A DNA stretch of 64,000 bases. Source: Rhodocytophaga aerolata. GTDB lineage: Bacteria > Bacteroidota > Bacteroidia > Cytophagales > 172606-1. Below, one piece after another: positions 53,114-62,679 of this stretch. Position 1 is the first letter of the stretch. Every line of letters starts with the position of its first letter. A program made the translations under genes and the position numbers. Location of the stretch: positions 186,001 through 250,000 of the forward strand of contig NZ_JAUKPO010000001.1 of NCBI RefSeq assembly GCF_030503435.1, in the 5' to 3' direction. The notes beneath the pieces are model-generated. The model searched no databases. It was not told where the DNA came from and worked only from the letters and a program-made list of their open reading frames with translations.

Positions 53114-54634
53114 TTAGTTAAATCCGGGATTTTGCACCAGACTTTTGTTGTTATCAATTTCGCGTTGTGGAATTGGGAACAGCAGCTGGCTTTCCGTAAA
53201 TGTTTTCCCATAAACGGTGGTATGTCCAACAAAATTCTCCCACTGTTTGGTAATATCATTGCGCACCATACGGGTTCTTAACATATCGAACCACATCTTA
53301 TTCTCGTACGCAAGTTCAAAATACCGTTCCGTCCACACAGCTTTTTCAAATTCATCTTGCGTAACAGCTGTTGTAGGAAGCAACTTTGCACGTTCACGGA
53401 TCATATTCAGGTACATTCTGGCATTCGGGTTTGGGCCGCCTTCTGCCCGGTTAGAAGCCTCAGCATACATCAGCATTACATCGGCTAAGCGGTAAACCGT
53501 GAAGTTCAGGCTTGCTTTAGCATCTACATCTACGGCTTGTTTATCAAAATATTTATAGATATAGTAGCCACCCAGATCTAACCGATCTCTCCTGGGGTCA
53601 CCTACCGGATAGTCGTTAGGATGCCCTTTATAGAAGGTATAATAAAACTGCTTCTCCTCAGTCCGTTTATCTCCAGGTTCATAACTTTGAATAAACTCTC
53701 TGCGGGGGGTAATGCCACCGTACTCATCGGCGTAGGCCGCAATTCCCCTCAGGGTGGGCAGAGTTTGCGGTGTCAGGTAATTATGCCGGATATCTTTGGC
53801 ATGCTGCACCTGGAAAACAAATTCGCCTTTATTGTTGTTGGCCGGGTTAATCATGTCGTTGTATTCCGGAAATAAGCTGAATACTCCGCTGTTGATCACT
53901 TCCAGTGACCGTTTAGCAGACTCTGCGTAAGCTGTCTGGCCGCCCTGTACTGGATAGCCAGCATACGTTAAATACACATCTGCCAGAAGAGATTTTATAA
54001 ATCCCATAGAAACTTTACCGGTTTCGTCGCGCCAGGGTAAGGTAGACTTCTCAGCCTCCAGCAGGTCAGGGATAATAATCTCATCATAGATCTCTTTCAC
54101 TGGAGAACGGGGAGTTTCAACTTCATTCAGGGAAGTTGCCAATTCGGTAATTTTAGGCACATCGCCAAACATACGCACCAGATAGAAATAATATAAGGCC
54201 CGCATCGTTCTAACCTCTGCCAGCATATTGGTTTTTTCAACATCTGTAATGGAGTTAAATTCACCGATCTTGCTTAAGGCTAAATTACATTTAGCTATGC
54301 CAGCATACATGCCCTGCCACCAGTTATCAATATAAAAAGCCCGGGCATCATAGGTAAGTTCAGTAAACTTAAATGCTTCTGACTGCGCATTGCCATCTCC
54401 CTTACCAGTCATATATTCTAATAATCCAGGATTTGAACCACCCCAGCCCCCACCGGAGTTATTTAGGGTACCTATGTTGCCATACGCAGAATTAGCAAAG
54501 GCACGGGCAATATCTGGGCTACTTACCGGAGAATCAGTAGTAAGCGCATTCGTTGGCTTTTCTTCCAGAAAGTCTTTACAGGAAGTAGCCATAAATAAAA
54601 GGCTACAAAGTGTTATATATTTTAAATTGACCAT
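53114..54634 (-). CDS. SusD/RagB-family outer-membrane lipoprotein (locus 2)
   Basis: 506 residues; lipobox LLFMATSCKDF. SusD marks LEEKPTNALTTDSPV, EVRTMRALYYFYLVRMFGDVP, VYRLADVMLMYAEASNRAEGG and the C-terminal LLFPIPQREIDNNKSL. It is the lid partner of the STN-type SusC whose gene ends 21 bp upstream. Confidence 0.95.
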   Translation of the reverse strand: MVNLKYITLCSLLFMATSCKDFLEEKPTNALTTDSPVSSPDIARAFANSAYGNIGTLNNSGGGWGGSNPGLLEYMTGKGDGNAQSEAFKFTELTYDARAFYIDNWWQGMYAGIAKCNLALSKIGEFNSITDVEKTNMLAEVRTMRALYYFYLVRMFGDVPKITELATSLNEVETPRSPVKEIYDEIIIPDLLEAEKSTLPWRDETGKVSMGFIKSLLADVYLTYAGYPVQGGQTAYAESAKRSLEVINSGVFSLFPEYNDMINPANNNKGEFVFQVQHAKDIRHNYLTPQTLPTLRGIAAYADEYGGITPRREFIQSYEPGDKRTEEKQFYYTFYKGHPNDYPVGDPRRDRLDLGGYYIYKYFDKQAVDVDAKASLNFTVYRLADVMLMYAEASNRAEGGPNPNARMYLNMIRERAKLLPTTAVTQDEFEKAVWTERYFELAYENKMWFDMLRTRMVRNDITKQWENFVGHTTVYGKTFTESQLLFPIPQREIDNNKSLVQNPGFN

Positions 54635-54655
54635 AATCGTAGGGTTTAGGTAAAA

Positions 54656-57600
54656 TTAGAAGGTTACGTTTACACCAAGGTTAAATGTCCGCGGTTTTGG
54701 GTACTGGAAGAATTCAATGTTCTGAATTAACTGTCCGCCAAACGTTTCGGCTTCCGGATCGTAGCCTGAGTAATCAGAGATCAGGAATAGGTTCTGGGCA
54801 CTCGCATAGAAACGCAATCGTTGCATTTTAAGCCTTTCAATCAGGGTAGCTGGTAAAGAATACCCCAATACAAAGTTCTGGCCGCGGATAAAGGAACCAT
54901 CTTCCAGCCACCAGTCATCCATGTGGGTATCGTAGCCAGCATTGTAGTGTCTGATCTGTGCAATATGCGTGTTCTGATTTTCAGGGGTCCAGGCATTTAA
55001 CACAGTAGCCATACTATTGGCAATTGCCTGGCGGTCTTCTACAGAGTGCTTGGTAGCATTTACTATATCTGCCCCCATAACAAACCGGATGTCGAAGGTA
55101 AAGTCAAAACCTTTCCAGTTCAGGGTGTTGGCAATGTTCATGGTCCATTTAGGGTACATGCGGCCAATAGTGGTTTCATCTTTTCCGTCAATTACACCAT
55201 CATTGTTTAAGTCAGCCCATTTTAAATCACCAGGTAAGCGGTCGTATTTGGCTGCTTCATCCGCTTCAGCAGTGCCCCAGGTGCCTAAACGTTTATACCC
55301 CCAGAAGGTACCAATTGGCAAGCCTACACGCAAGATATTTGTTTGACCTAAGAACCATGGACCAGGAAAGATATCATCATTATTCACGCCCAGTTTCAAG
55401 ATTTTATTCTGGAAGGTAGACCAGTTGATATTGGTATTCCAGCTAAAATTCGGGCTTTGAATATTGAAGGTGTTTAGGGAAAATTCTAATCCTCTGTTTT
55501 CTACAGAACCAATATTCTGGGTAACATTGCTCAATCCGGTAGACCATGGAATGGGTGCAGCCAGCAGTAAATCGTTCGTACGTTTGTAGTAGGCATCAGC
55601 GGTTAATTCTACGCGGTTCTGGAATAAACCAATTTCCAAACCAATATCATACTGGTTAGTTACTTCCCATTTCAGGTCGGGGTTACCAAAACTTGTTCTG
55701 GAAATGGCTGTCTGGCGGTTGCCATCCAATAATATTTCTTGTGTTCCCAAGAACTGCAATGACTGGAACAAGCTAATTTCCTGATTACCTGTAGCTCCGG
55801 CACTAGCCCGTAGTTTAAGATTACTTAAGGTAGGATTACCTTTTAAGAAACTTTCTTCAGAAATACGCCAGGCTACCCCTGCAGATGGGAAAAAGGCATA
55901 CTTATTATTCGCACCAAATCTGGAAGAGCCATCTACACGTCCGGTTAATGTTAGCAAATATTTATCGTTCAATGTATAATTAATACGGGCAAAGTAAGAA
56001 TTTAAAGCCCATCTGTCATCATAAGAACCAATCCCGGAACGTACTGTGCCTACTCCTAAATTATGATAACCAAAAAAGTCATCAATGAAGTTTTGAGTCT
56101 GGGCAGAATATTCTTCCGTATTTTGCTCTTGCCACGATAAACCGGCCATAGCGGTGAAGCGATGACTTTCGTTAATGTCTTTATTCCAGGTCAGGTAGTT
56201 TTCACTTTGCCAATAGGTACGCTGACGTGACCATATATCAGCAATCCCTTTCTGGTCAGCAGACATCTGAGCCAGGTCACGGCCAGAATAAAAATTTCTT
56301 TTCTCGTTGATCAGGTTATACCCAAACGTAGAACGGAATTCCAGGCCAGGAGCAATTTTGAATAAAGCATACACATCGCCCAACGTCTCTGTACGATGAT
56401 TGGTACGCTGGCGCTCTGTAGCCAAACGTACAGGATTTTCCCCTCCTTCCATTCCTGGCCAGTCTCTATTCCGACCCCAGGTGCCATTTGGATATTTAAT
56501 AGGAAGAATAGGAACTGCTTCGAACACCATCCGGGGCACATTTAATCCACCATTGGCATCGTCTACTTCTAGTTGCCGTGTCCTGGTGATAGAGATACTA
56601 CCTCCCATAGTTAACCATTTCTTTACATCACTATCTAAGGTAAATCTGCCAGAATACCGTTTCAAGCCAGAATTCAGCATAATACCATTCTGGTCAGTCA
56701 TCCCTAATGATAAGCCATAAGCTGATTTTTCAGCACCTCCCTGCAAGTTCAACTGATGGTTTTGTGCCCAGGCCGGTTTATATACCTCTTTTTCCCAGTT
56801 TGTATCATACAGTGGGTTACCATTGGCATCAAACAAATTCGGGAAATCAGCCGGATTGTTCGGCACATATTTTCCATCGGCAAATCCTTGTGGATCGTAT
56901 TTGGCTGCATTAGCAAATGCTGTATTGTATACTTGCATAAATTCCTGTGCATTCAGGCGGTCTACACTGCTGGCAGGTACGGCATACGAACCCCAGCCTT
57001 CATAGGATACTGAGCTTCTATTGCGGGTACCCCGTTTGGTGGTAATCATAATTACCCCATTAGCGCCTCTAGCTCCATAAATAGCCGTAGCCGAAGCATC
57101 TTTCAGTACTTCCAAGGATTCAATATCATTTGGATTTAAGGCATTGGCATTTACCCCTACTACTCCATCTACTACATACAGCGGATCTACACTGGAGTTA
57201 ATGGAGTTGATACCCCGGATACGTACCTTTGGAAATTTACCTGGCGCCGCTGTGTTCATAGCTACATCTACGCCGGCGATACGGCCCTGCAAGGCCTGGC
57301 CAACGCTGGTTACGTTCCGCTCTAATAGTTTATCAGCTTTAATAGTAGCAACAGAACCAGTTAAGTCAGATTTTTTTACCGTTCCATAGCCCACTACTAC
57401 CACTTCGTTCAATGATTGCACATCAGAAACTAAGGATACATTAAGGGTAGCACGGTTGTTAATTGGCACTTCCTGGGTAACATACCCTATATAAGAAAAT
57501 ACCAAAGTACTATTGCCATCCGGAGCACTCAGCGAGTAGCTTCCATCAGCCGCACTGGTAGTACCATTAGTAGTGCCTTTTACCAGTACGTTCACACCTG

Positions 57601-58117
57601 GCAAACCTTCACCGTTTTCATCGGTTATTCTGCCTGATACAGCAAACGCTTTCTGCGAATAAATCAATGATAGAGAAGTAGACGCTAGCAAAGGAGCCTG
57701 CGAAACCTGAAGAAAATTCTGATTTTTTTGTAATAGGCCAGTTTCTACCTTCTTAATTTCTTTAGCTTCCTGTTCCTCTCTGGGAATAATTACATAAAAG
57801 GCCTCACCGGCTTTTTTATGTACCAGGTTATGTTTAGCTAGCAAACTCCGCAGATCTTCATCCAAACTTTGGGTGGTTTTTCTACGGCTGGCGTCTATGC
57901 TCAAGCCTTCAATAAGACCTGTTTTATAGAAAAAAGTCACTTTATACGTAGCTTCCAGCGACTGAAGAGCACTTTTAAGGGATTGTGTGCCCTTTTGTTC
58001 GTCTGAATCTTTGTCGGCCACATACATTGCCGAAGAGGCAAGTGTCTGGCTGTAGACTGGCGAAATCAGGCAAGATGCCAAAAATAGCATACTTCCATGA
58101 GTTAATTTTCGAATCAT
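54656..58117 (-). CDS. SusC/RagA-family transporter with STN signalling domain (locus 2)
   Basis: 1153 residues. After the signal (MLFLASCLISPVYSQ) comes an STN (secretin/TonB short N-terminal) domain (about 40-115; LKSALQSLEATYKVTFFYK), then CarboxypepD_reg (VSGRITDENGEGLPGVNV), TonB-box region (LNEVVVVGYGTVKKSDLTG), plug and barrel ending TFNLGVNVTF. The STN domain contacts FecR in the periplasm, and the FecR and sigma genes lie just upstream, so this is a transducing receptor that reports substrate arrival. Confidence 0.95.
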   Translation of the reverse strand: MIRKLTHGSMLFLASCLISPVYSQTLASSAMYVADKDSDEQKGTQSLKSALQSLEATYKVTFFYKTGLIEGLSIDASRRKTTQSLDEDLRSLLAKHNLVHKKAGEAFYVIIPREEQEAKEIKKVETGLLQKNQNFLQVSQAPLLASTSLSLIYSQKAFAVSGRITDENGEGLPGVNVLVKGTTNGTTSAADGSYSLSAPDGNSTLVFSYIGYVTQEVPINNRATLNVSLVSDVQSLNEVVVVGYGTVKKSDLTGSVATIKADKLLERNVTSVGQALQGRIAGVDVAMNTAAPGKFPKVRIRGINSINSSVDPLYVVDGVVGVNANALNPNDIESLEVLKDASATAIYGARGANGVIMITTKRGTRNRSSVSYEGWGSYAVPASSVDRLNAQEFMQVYNTAFANAAKYDPQGFADGKYVPNNPADFPNLFDANGNPLYDTNWEKEVYKPAWAQNHQLNLQGGAEKSAYGLSLGMTDQNGIMLNSGLKRYSGRFTLDSDVKKWLTMGGSISITRTRQLEVDDANGGLNVPRMVFEAVPILPIKYPNGTWGRNRDWPGMEGGENPVRLATERQRTNHRTETLGDVYALFKIAPGLEFRSTFGYNLINEKRNFYSGRDLAQMSADQKGIADIWSRQRTYWQSENYLTWNKDINESHRFTAMAGLSWQEQNTEEYSAQTQNFIDDFFGYHNLGVGTVRSGIGSYDDRWALNSYFARINYTLNDKYLLTLTGRVDGSSRFGANNKYAFFPSAGVAWRISEESFLKGNPTLSNLKLRASAGATGNQEISLFQSLQFLGTQEILLDGNRQTAISRTSFGNPDLKWEVTNQYDIGLEIGLFQNRVELTADAYYKRTNDLLLAAPIPWSTGLSNVTQNIGSVENRGLEFSLNTFNIQSPNFSWNTNINWSTFQNKILKLGVNNDDIFPGPWFLGQTNILRVGLPIGTFWGYKRLGTWGTAEADEAAKYDRLPGDLKWADLNNDGVIDGKDETTIGRMYPKWTMNIANTLNWKGFDFTFDIRFVMGADIVNATKHSVEDRQAIANSMATVLNAWTPENQNTHIAQIRHYNAGYDTHMDDWWLEDGSFIRGQNFVLGYSLPATLIERLKMQRLRFYASAQNLFLISDYSGYDPEAETFGGQLIQNIEFFQYPKPRTFNLGVNVTF

Positions 58118-58196
58118 AGCAAATGGAGTTTAGGTGAAGACATAGAAATTCCGGGAGCTTTTTTCAAGCTCATTTTTAAGGTTAAAAAAGAATAAA

Positions 58197-59207
58197 TTAT
58201 TTTATTTGGAACTTTACTTTATTGCCTGTCTTTTGAAAGTTTAGGTTGAACGAGAGAGAAAGAGCTTTTAACAACATATCTGCGTTTCCGCAGGGAACAA
58301 TACCCGAAAACCGTTCTTCGTAAAAAGACCGGTCAGGTACTACCACAGACAAACCATACGTTTCTTCCAGCAGTAAGGCTATTTCCTGAAAGCTGGTGTT
58401 TTCCAGAATTAGTTTTTTGTTGATCCAGGAAGAATATACTTCGGCATTAACTCCTTTTTTTACATAGGTTGACGGATTGTTTTTAAATTCTACCAGTTCG
58501 CCGGGCTGCATAGTAATCTGATTTTGTTGATCGGATGCCTGCATATTCAGGGTTACTTTTCCTGAATTAAGCACTACCCGTGTTTTGGCACTCCGGTTAT
58601 ATACATTAAACTCGGTACCTAACACTTCTACATTAAACTTATCGGATGTATTTACTCTAAATTTCTGCTGGGCCTGCGTATGCTTCACCGAGAAAAAAGC
58701 CTCTCCGGTAAGCCATACTTCCCGGTCATCGGTAGGCAGCCAGTTTTGTGCATACCGGATAGAGGAATTGCCATTTAGTGTTACCTGAGAACTATCGGGC
58801 AGCAAAACGGACATTGTCTGACCATAGGCAGTGGCATGTTCAACAAAAGTATTTTTCTTATGTAACGCGTAGTAGGCGACTACAGCACTCAACACTGCTC
58901 CGGTTAAAACAGCTGCCATCCGCCAGGGAAAAGTAAACCAGGACCGGCCAGTCCGTTTCGCCTGATCCGGTGTTTCTCTGCGCTGGATCTTCTGCTCTAT
59001 GGCCGGATACATGCTTTCGGCTAGGGCATTATCTGTTTTTTCAGGAGCTTGTATGGTTTCTGTTATTTCAGCATTAAGCATGGCATGCAGCTGGGCATCG
59101 GCTTGTGGGCTCTGCAAATAGTCAAATACCAGCTCGAGTTCTTCCGGGCTGCATTCGTTAGCCAGGTATTTCCGTAAAAGCTCTTCTTTGCTGAGGTTAT
59201 TTTTCAC
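58197..59207 (-). CDS. FecR-family anti-sigma factor
   Basis: 336 residues from a GTG at 59207. N-terminal cytoplasmic sigma-binding part (LLRKYLANECSPEELELVFDYL), one membrane helix (about 93-112, MAAVLTGAVLSAVVAYYAL), then the periplasmic FecR domain (ATAYGQTMSVLLPDSSQVTLNGNSS region, TEFNVYNRSAKTRVVLNSG) and the C-terminal STN-like region (NTSFQEIALLLEETYGLSV). It holds the adjacent ECF sigma factor until the receptor's STN domain signals. Confidence 0.95.
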   Translation of the reverse strand: MKNNLSKEELLRKYLANECSPEELELVFDYLQSPQADAQLHAMLNAEITETIQAPEKTDNALAESMYPAIEQKIQRRETPDQAKRTGRSWFTFPWRMAAVLTGAVLSAVVAYYALHKKNTFVEHATAYGQTMSVLLPDSSQVTLNGNSSIRYAQNWLPTDDREVWLTGEAFFSVKHTQAQQKFRVNTSDKFNVEVLGTEFNVYNRSAKTRVVLNSGKVTLNMQASDQQNQITMQPGELVEFKNNPSTYVKKGVNAEVYSSWINKKLILENTSFQEIALLLEETYGLSVVVPDRSFYEERFSGIVPCGNADMLLKALSLSFNLNFQKTGNKVKFQIK

Positions 59208-59358
59208 AATAGGTGCAGAGTTAGCCGCTATATCTGTATATACAATTGAAACAGCAGGCAGGTCTGCTCCACTTAAATTTTTTTTCGAATTAGTAATACG
59301 ATAGCTTAAGGACGGCTAGCAAAGCCTCAACCAGGAAAGAGAGTGGACTTAATATGCC

Positions 59359-59946
59359 TTACAGGAACCAGGCCATCAGGCATACCAGGAAAGTTGTTTG
59401 TGTATGTGCCTGCAAGTAATCTTTTATAAATTTTATGGCCTTCACCATGTGGTCGCGGACCGTACTTTTGGATATACCCAGCGTATAGGAGACCTCTTCG
59501 TAGCTTTTACCTTCGTTGCGGCAAAGCTTAAAAATAAGTTTTCGTTGGGGAGGTAACTGTTCAATGGCATCTATGGCCAGTGTTTCATATTCGGCAGAAA
59601 GCACTTCGTTTTCGGTATAATTACTGGCTGTTTCGGCAGCTGCCAGTATTTCATTTTTGATTGCTGCCTCTTTAGATGCCCGTTTTAATAAATTAAATAT
59701 ATGATTATGGGCTATTCTGAAAAGAAAGGCTGAGAAAGAAAGGCTAGTATTGATCTGACTGCGGTTTTCCCAGATTTTGACAAATACATCCTGTACAATC
59801 TCTTTAGCTAGTTCTTCGGATTTGACAAATTTCAGTGCCATCCGGTACAGGCTACCATGATAGTTGAGATAAATCTTTTTGAAGGCAGTTTCGCTACCTT
59901 TCATCAATTCTTCCAGTAACTGTATTTCATCTAAATTTGGGTGCAT
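59359..59946 (-). CDS. ECF RNA polymerase sigma factor (FecI-like)
   Basis: 195 residues. Sigma2 (FKKIYLNYHGSLYRMALKFVKSEELAKEIVQDVFVKIWE) and sigma4 (EQLPPQRKLIFKLC, SYEEVSYTLGISKSTVRDHMVKAI) are both present. The C-terminus ends in an odd hydrophobic tail (TTFLVCLMAWFL). It probably drives its own operon: sigma, FecR, SusC, SusD. A gap of 151 bp separates it from fecR. Confidence 0.95.
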   Translation of the reverse strand: MHPNLDEIQLLEELMKGSETAFKKIYLNYHGSLYRMALKFVKSEELAKEIVQDVFVKIWENRSQINTSLSFSAFLFRIAHNHIFNLLKRASKEAAIKNEILAAAETASNYTENEVLSAEYETLAIDAIEQLPPQRKLIFKLCRNEGKSYEEVSYTLGISKSTVRDHMVKAIKFIKDYLQAHTQTTFLVCLMAWFL

Positions 59947-60272
59947 TCCGAAAATTGTATCTGAAAAAAGTGGTTCCTCGAAAAGAAAAGCTTCTTTAAA
60001 GATATAGCTTTTGCCTATTAAAACAAAGCAATAAAATATATTAATAGTGCAAATATTTGAAATGATTCAGACTATCAAAAGTTTTTCCTAATAAATTATC
60101 ATTCTTCCATAACAAAAACTTAACAAACAGATACATACGAAATAGCTGCCTTTGCTGCCTGCATTTATTCTTAAAATATGTTTTTAAAGCATCTTACCGG
60201 AATGCTTAATGTCCGCAAATTGACAAAGGCCGGTTTATCTCCTTATATTTACCACGTACCAAACAAACCATT
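59947..60272. other. 326-bp divergent spacer
   Basis: AT-rich. Towards the quinone oxidoreductase it has TTG (60220-60222), 21 bp, then TATATTTA (60244-60251), one base off the TAnnTTTG consensus, 21 bp before the ATG. On the sigma side no clear box is seen. No other gene recognised. Confidence 0.45.
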
Positions 60273-61247
60273 ATGAAAGTTATTCAACTTAGTCAGTACG
60301 GAGGCCCGGAAGTACTACAGTATGCAGAAGTAGAAATACCTCAGCCCAAGGCTGGAGAAGCCCTGGTAAGAATAAAAGCCATAGGCGTAAACTTTATTGA
60401 CGTGTACCACCGGACCGGCCGTTATCCTGGCGCTTTACCCTTTACTCCCGGTTCGGAAGCAGCCGGCGTGGTAGAAGCAATAGGCGAAGGTGTTACAGAA
60501 ATAAAAAAAGGAGACCGGGTTGCCTATGCCATGCATGTAGGAAGCTATGGAGAATATGCCCTGGTGCCAGCGGCCAAACTAGTGCCCATACCTGCACAGG
60601 TAGACGATAAATCGGCAGCAGCTTGTATGCTGCAAGGGATGACCGCCCATTACCTGAGTTACAGCACTTATTCTATAAAGAAGGGAAACCGGGTGCTCAT
60701 ACATGCTGGGGCCGGCGGGGTAGGCTTATTGCTTACTCAACTGGCTCACAAGCTTGGCGCTTATGTGCTTACAACGGTGTCAACAGAAGAAAAAGCCCAA
60801 CTATCCCGGGAAGCAGGTGCCGATGAAGTAATTCTTTATACCCAGAAAGATTTTGAGAAAGAAGTAAAACGCCTGACGGATGGCAAAGGAGTACACGTGG
60901 TGTACGACTCTGTTGGAAAAACTACGTTTGACAAAAGCCTCAACTGCCTGCAGCCCAGAGGATACCTGGCATTATTTGGCGCCTCCAGCGGCCCGGTTCC
61001 TCCGGTAGATCCCTTAGTGCTGAGTTCCAAAGGTTCGCTATATTTAACCCGTCCTACTTTAGGACATTATGTACTAAACCGGGAGGAGTTATTGAGCCGG
61101 GCCAATGAGGTATTAAATTGGGTAGCTACCGGGGAGTTGAAATTACGTGTGGAGCATACCTATCCGCTATCGCAAGCCTCACAGGCACACACGGATCTGG
61201 AAAGCCGCTCGACTACCGGCAAATTGTTACTTTTACCAGAAGAATAA
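60273..61247 (+). CDS. Zinc-free quinone oxidoreductase (MDR superfamily)
   Basis: NADPH:quinone reductase, 324 residues. Typical start (MKVIQLSQYGGPEVLQY), NADP-binding Rossmann motif AGAGGVGLLLTQLA, and no zinc-ligand cysteines in the catalytic loop (INFIDVYHRTGRYP). Reduces quinones by one electron in the cytoplasm. Followed by a perfect hairpin terminator. Confidence 0.95.
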   Translation: MKVIQLSQYGGPEVLQYAEVEIPQPKAGEALVRIKAIGVNFIDVYHRTGRYPGALPFTPGSEAAGVVEAIGEGVTEIKKGDRVAYAMHVGSYGEYALVPAAKLVPIPAQVDDKSAAACMLQGMTAHYLSYSTYSIKKGNRVLIHAGAGGVGLLLTQLAHKLGAYVLTTVSTEEKAQLSREAGADEVILYTQKDFEKEVKRLTDGKGVHVVYDSVGKTTFDKSLNCLQPRGYLALFGASSGPVPPVDPLVLSSKGSLYLTRPTLGHYVLNREELLSRANEVLNWVATGELKLRVEHTYPLSQASQAHTDLESRSTTGKLLLLPEE

Positions 61248-61260
61248 TTTTACTTATCCA

Positions 61261-61297
61261 GAGGCATATATTGTTGGTCAGTATATGCCTCATTTTT
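61261..61297 (+). terminator. Terminator after the quinone oxidoreductase
   Basis: GAGGCATATA / TATATGCCTC (61261-61270 and 61282-61291), perfect 10-bp stem, 11-nt loop, then ATTTTT. Confidence 0.85.
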
Positions 61298-61411
61298 GAT
61301 AATTAGCCGTTTTTTTAAGTCAGCTGTATTTACACCGGAAATCCTGCCATAAAAACTTAGCCTTTTGTTGAAAAGGGGCGTAAAAGGTAATATACCCACC
61401 TTTCAACCGCC

Positions 61412-62563
61412 ATGAAAAAGACTACAACTTTGCTAGCCGTATTGTTGCTTACCTGGCAGGTAGCCACGGCTCAACTCATGGGAAATATGTTTTCCTCCCC
61501 TATGAATGGCACGCCTATAGACATTACTTCGCATGAAGGCGATGGATTTAAAGCAGAATACTACAATGGCCCGAATTTCAATAAAAAAGTATTTACCAGA
61601 GTAGATAAGAAAATTGAGTTTTACCTGATCCACCGGAGCCCGGCAGAAGGGATTGACCCGGATTACTTTTCTGTGCGCTGGACAGGAAAATTTTATGCGC
61701 CAAAAACTGGCATCTATGTATTTAACTTTATAGCAGACGATGGTGTACGGGTGTGGGTAAATAACCAGCTGGTGATTGATCAATGGCGGCTAAATCGGGC
61801 TACTAAGTTTTCAGGAAAAGTTTCGTTGAAAGGAGAGCAGTTGTATGATTTAAAAATTGAATACTCGCAGATGAAGCCCAGTGCTGCCGTTGCCCGGGCT
61901 TCCTGGAATTTTGAGAATGGCCCCGAACTGGAGTTTAATCCCAAATATATTTTTAGTAACCCGCCGAAAATTGTGCCTGTTGTGGCAAAAAAACAGACAA
62001 CGCCCAAGCCAAGTACCACGGTAGCTCAAAAAACACCTTCTACCAAACCTGCGGTAAAAAAAACGGAGCCTGCAAAACCCACACAAGTTGCCAGCGTAGT
62101 GCCTAAGGAAAAACCGGCTAGCAAACCCGCTGAAATACCTAAACCAGTAGCCAAAACTCCCGCTCCCGAAAATGATGCCAATGACGAAGACTTATCCAGA
62201 GAAACGTTTGATAACCTGGAGAAAGGAAAAGCCATTGTGCTCAACCATATTTTCTTTGACCAGAGCATGAGTGAACTGAAGCCTGAATCGTATGATGAAT
62301 TACATAAGCTGATCAATACGCTTAAAAAATACCCTGGAATGAAAATTACGATTACCGGCCATACGGATAACGTAGGAGATTTTTACCTGAATGTACAACT
62401 CTCCAAGGACCGGGCTAAAGCAGTGGCAGATTATCTGGTGGAAAAAGGAATTGAAGAAACCCGCATCGACTCAAAAGGAATGGGTAGCTTATATCCGTTA
62501 GCCCCCAATACGAATGAGGAGAATAAAGTTAAAAACCGCCGGGTAGAGTTTGCCGTGCGATAA
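61412..62563 (+). CDS. PA14-OmpA fusion envelope protein
   Basis: 383 residues. Signal peptide (LLLTWQVATAQ), a PA14-like carbohydrate-binding beta-barrel (about 40-165; GFKAEYYNGPNFNKKVF, FSVRWTGKFYAPKTGIYVF, DDGVRVWVNNQLVIDQW), a Lys/Pro/Thr-rich linker (about 190-265) and a C-terminal OmpA domain (TITGHTDNVGDFYLNVQLS, RIDSKGMGSLYP, KNRRVEFAVR) that binds peptidoglycan. It could hold a glycan layer to the wall. A terminator follows. Confidence 0.93.
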   Translation: MKKTTTLLAVLLLTWQVATAQLMGNMFSSPMNGTPIDITSHEGDGFKAEYYNGPNFNKKVFTRVDKKIEFYLIHRSPAEGIDPDYFSVRWTGKFYAPKTGIYVFNFIADDGVRVWVNNQLVIDQWRLNRATKFSGKVSLKGEQLYDLKIEYSQMKPSAAVARASWNFENGPELEFNPKYIFSNPPKIVPVVAKKQTTPKPSTTVAQKTPSTKPAVKKTEPAKPTQVASVVPKEKPASKPAEIPKPVAKTPAPENDANDEDLSRETFDNLEKGKAIVLNHIFFDQSMSELKPESYDELHKLINTLKKYPGMKITITGHTDNVGDFYLNVQLSKDRAKAVADYLVEKGIEETRIDSKGMGSLYPLAPNTNEENKVKNRRVEFAVR

Positions 62564-62573
62564 GCTGCAAACA

Positions 62574-62615
62574 AAAACCACCTGAAAAGCCAATTAGCTG
62601 TATCCAGGTGGTTTT
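62574..62615 (+). terminator. Terminator after the PA14-OmpA gene
   Basis: AAAACCACCTG / CAGGTGGTTTT (62574-62584 and 62605-62615), perfect 11-bp stem with a T-run in its right arm; also usable by the convergent OYE gene. Confidence 0.8.
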
Positions 62616-62679
62616 ACGATGGTCATATGCTAAATGGCATCTACCAGATAGCTTCTATTGCATTTTTTTATCACTATCC

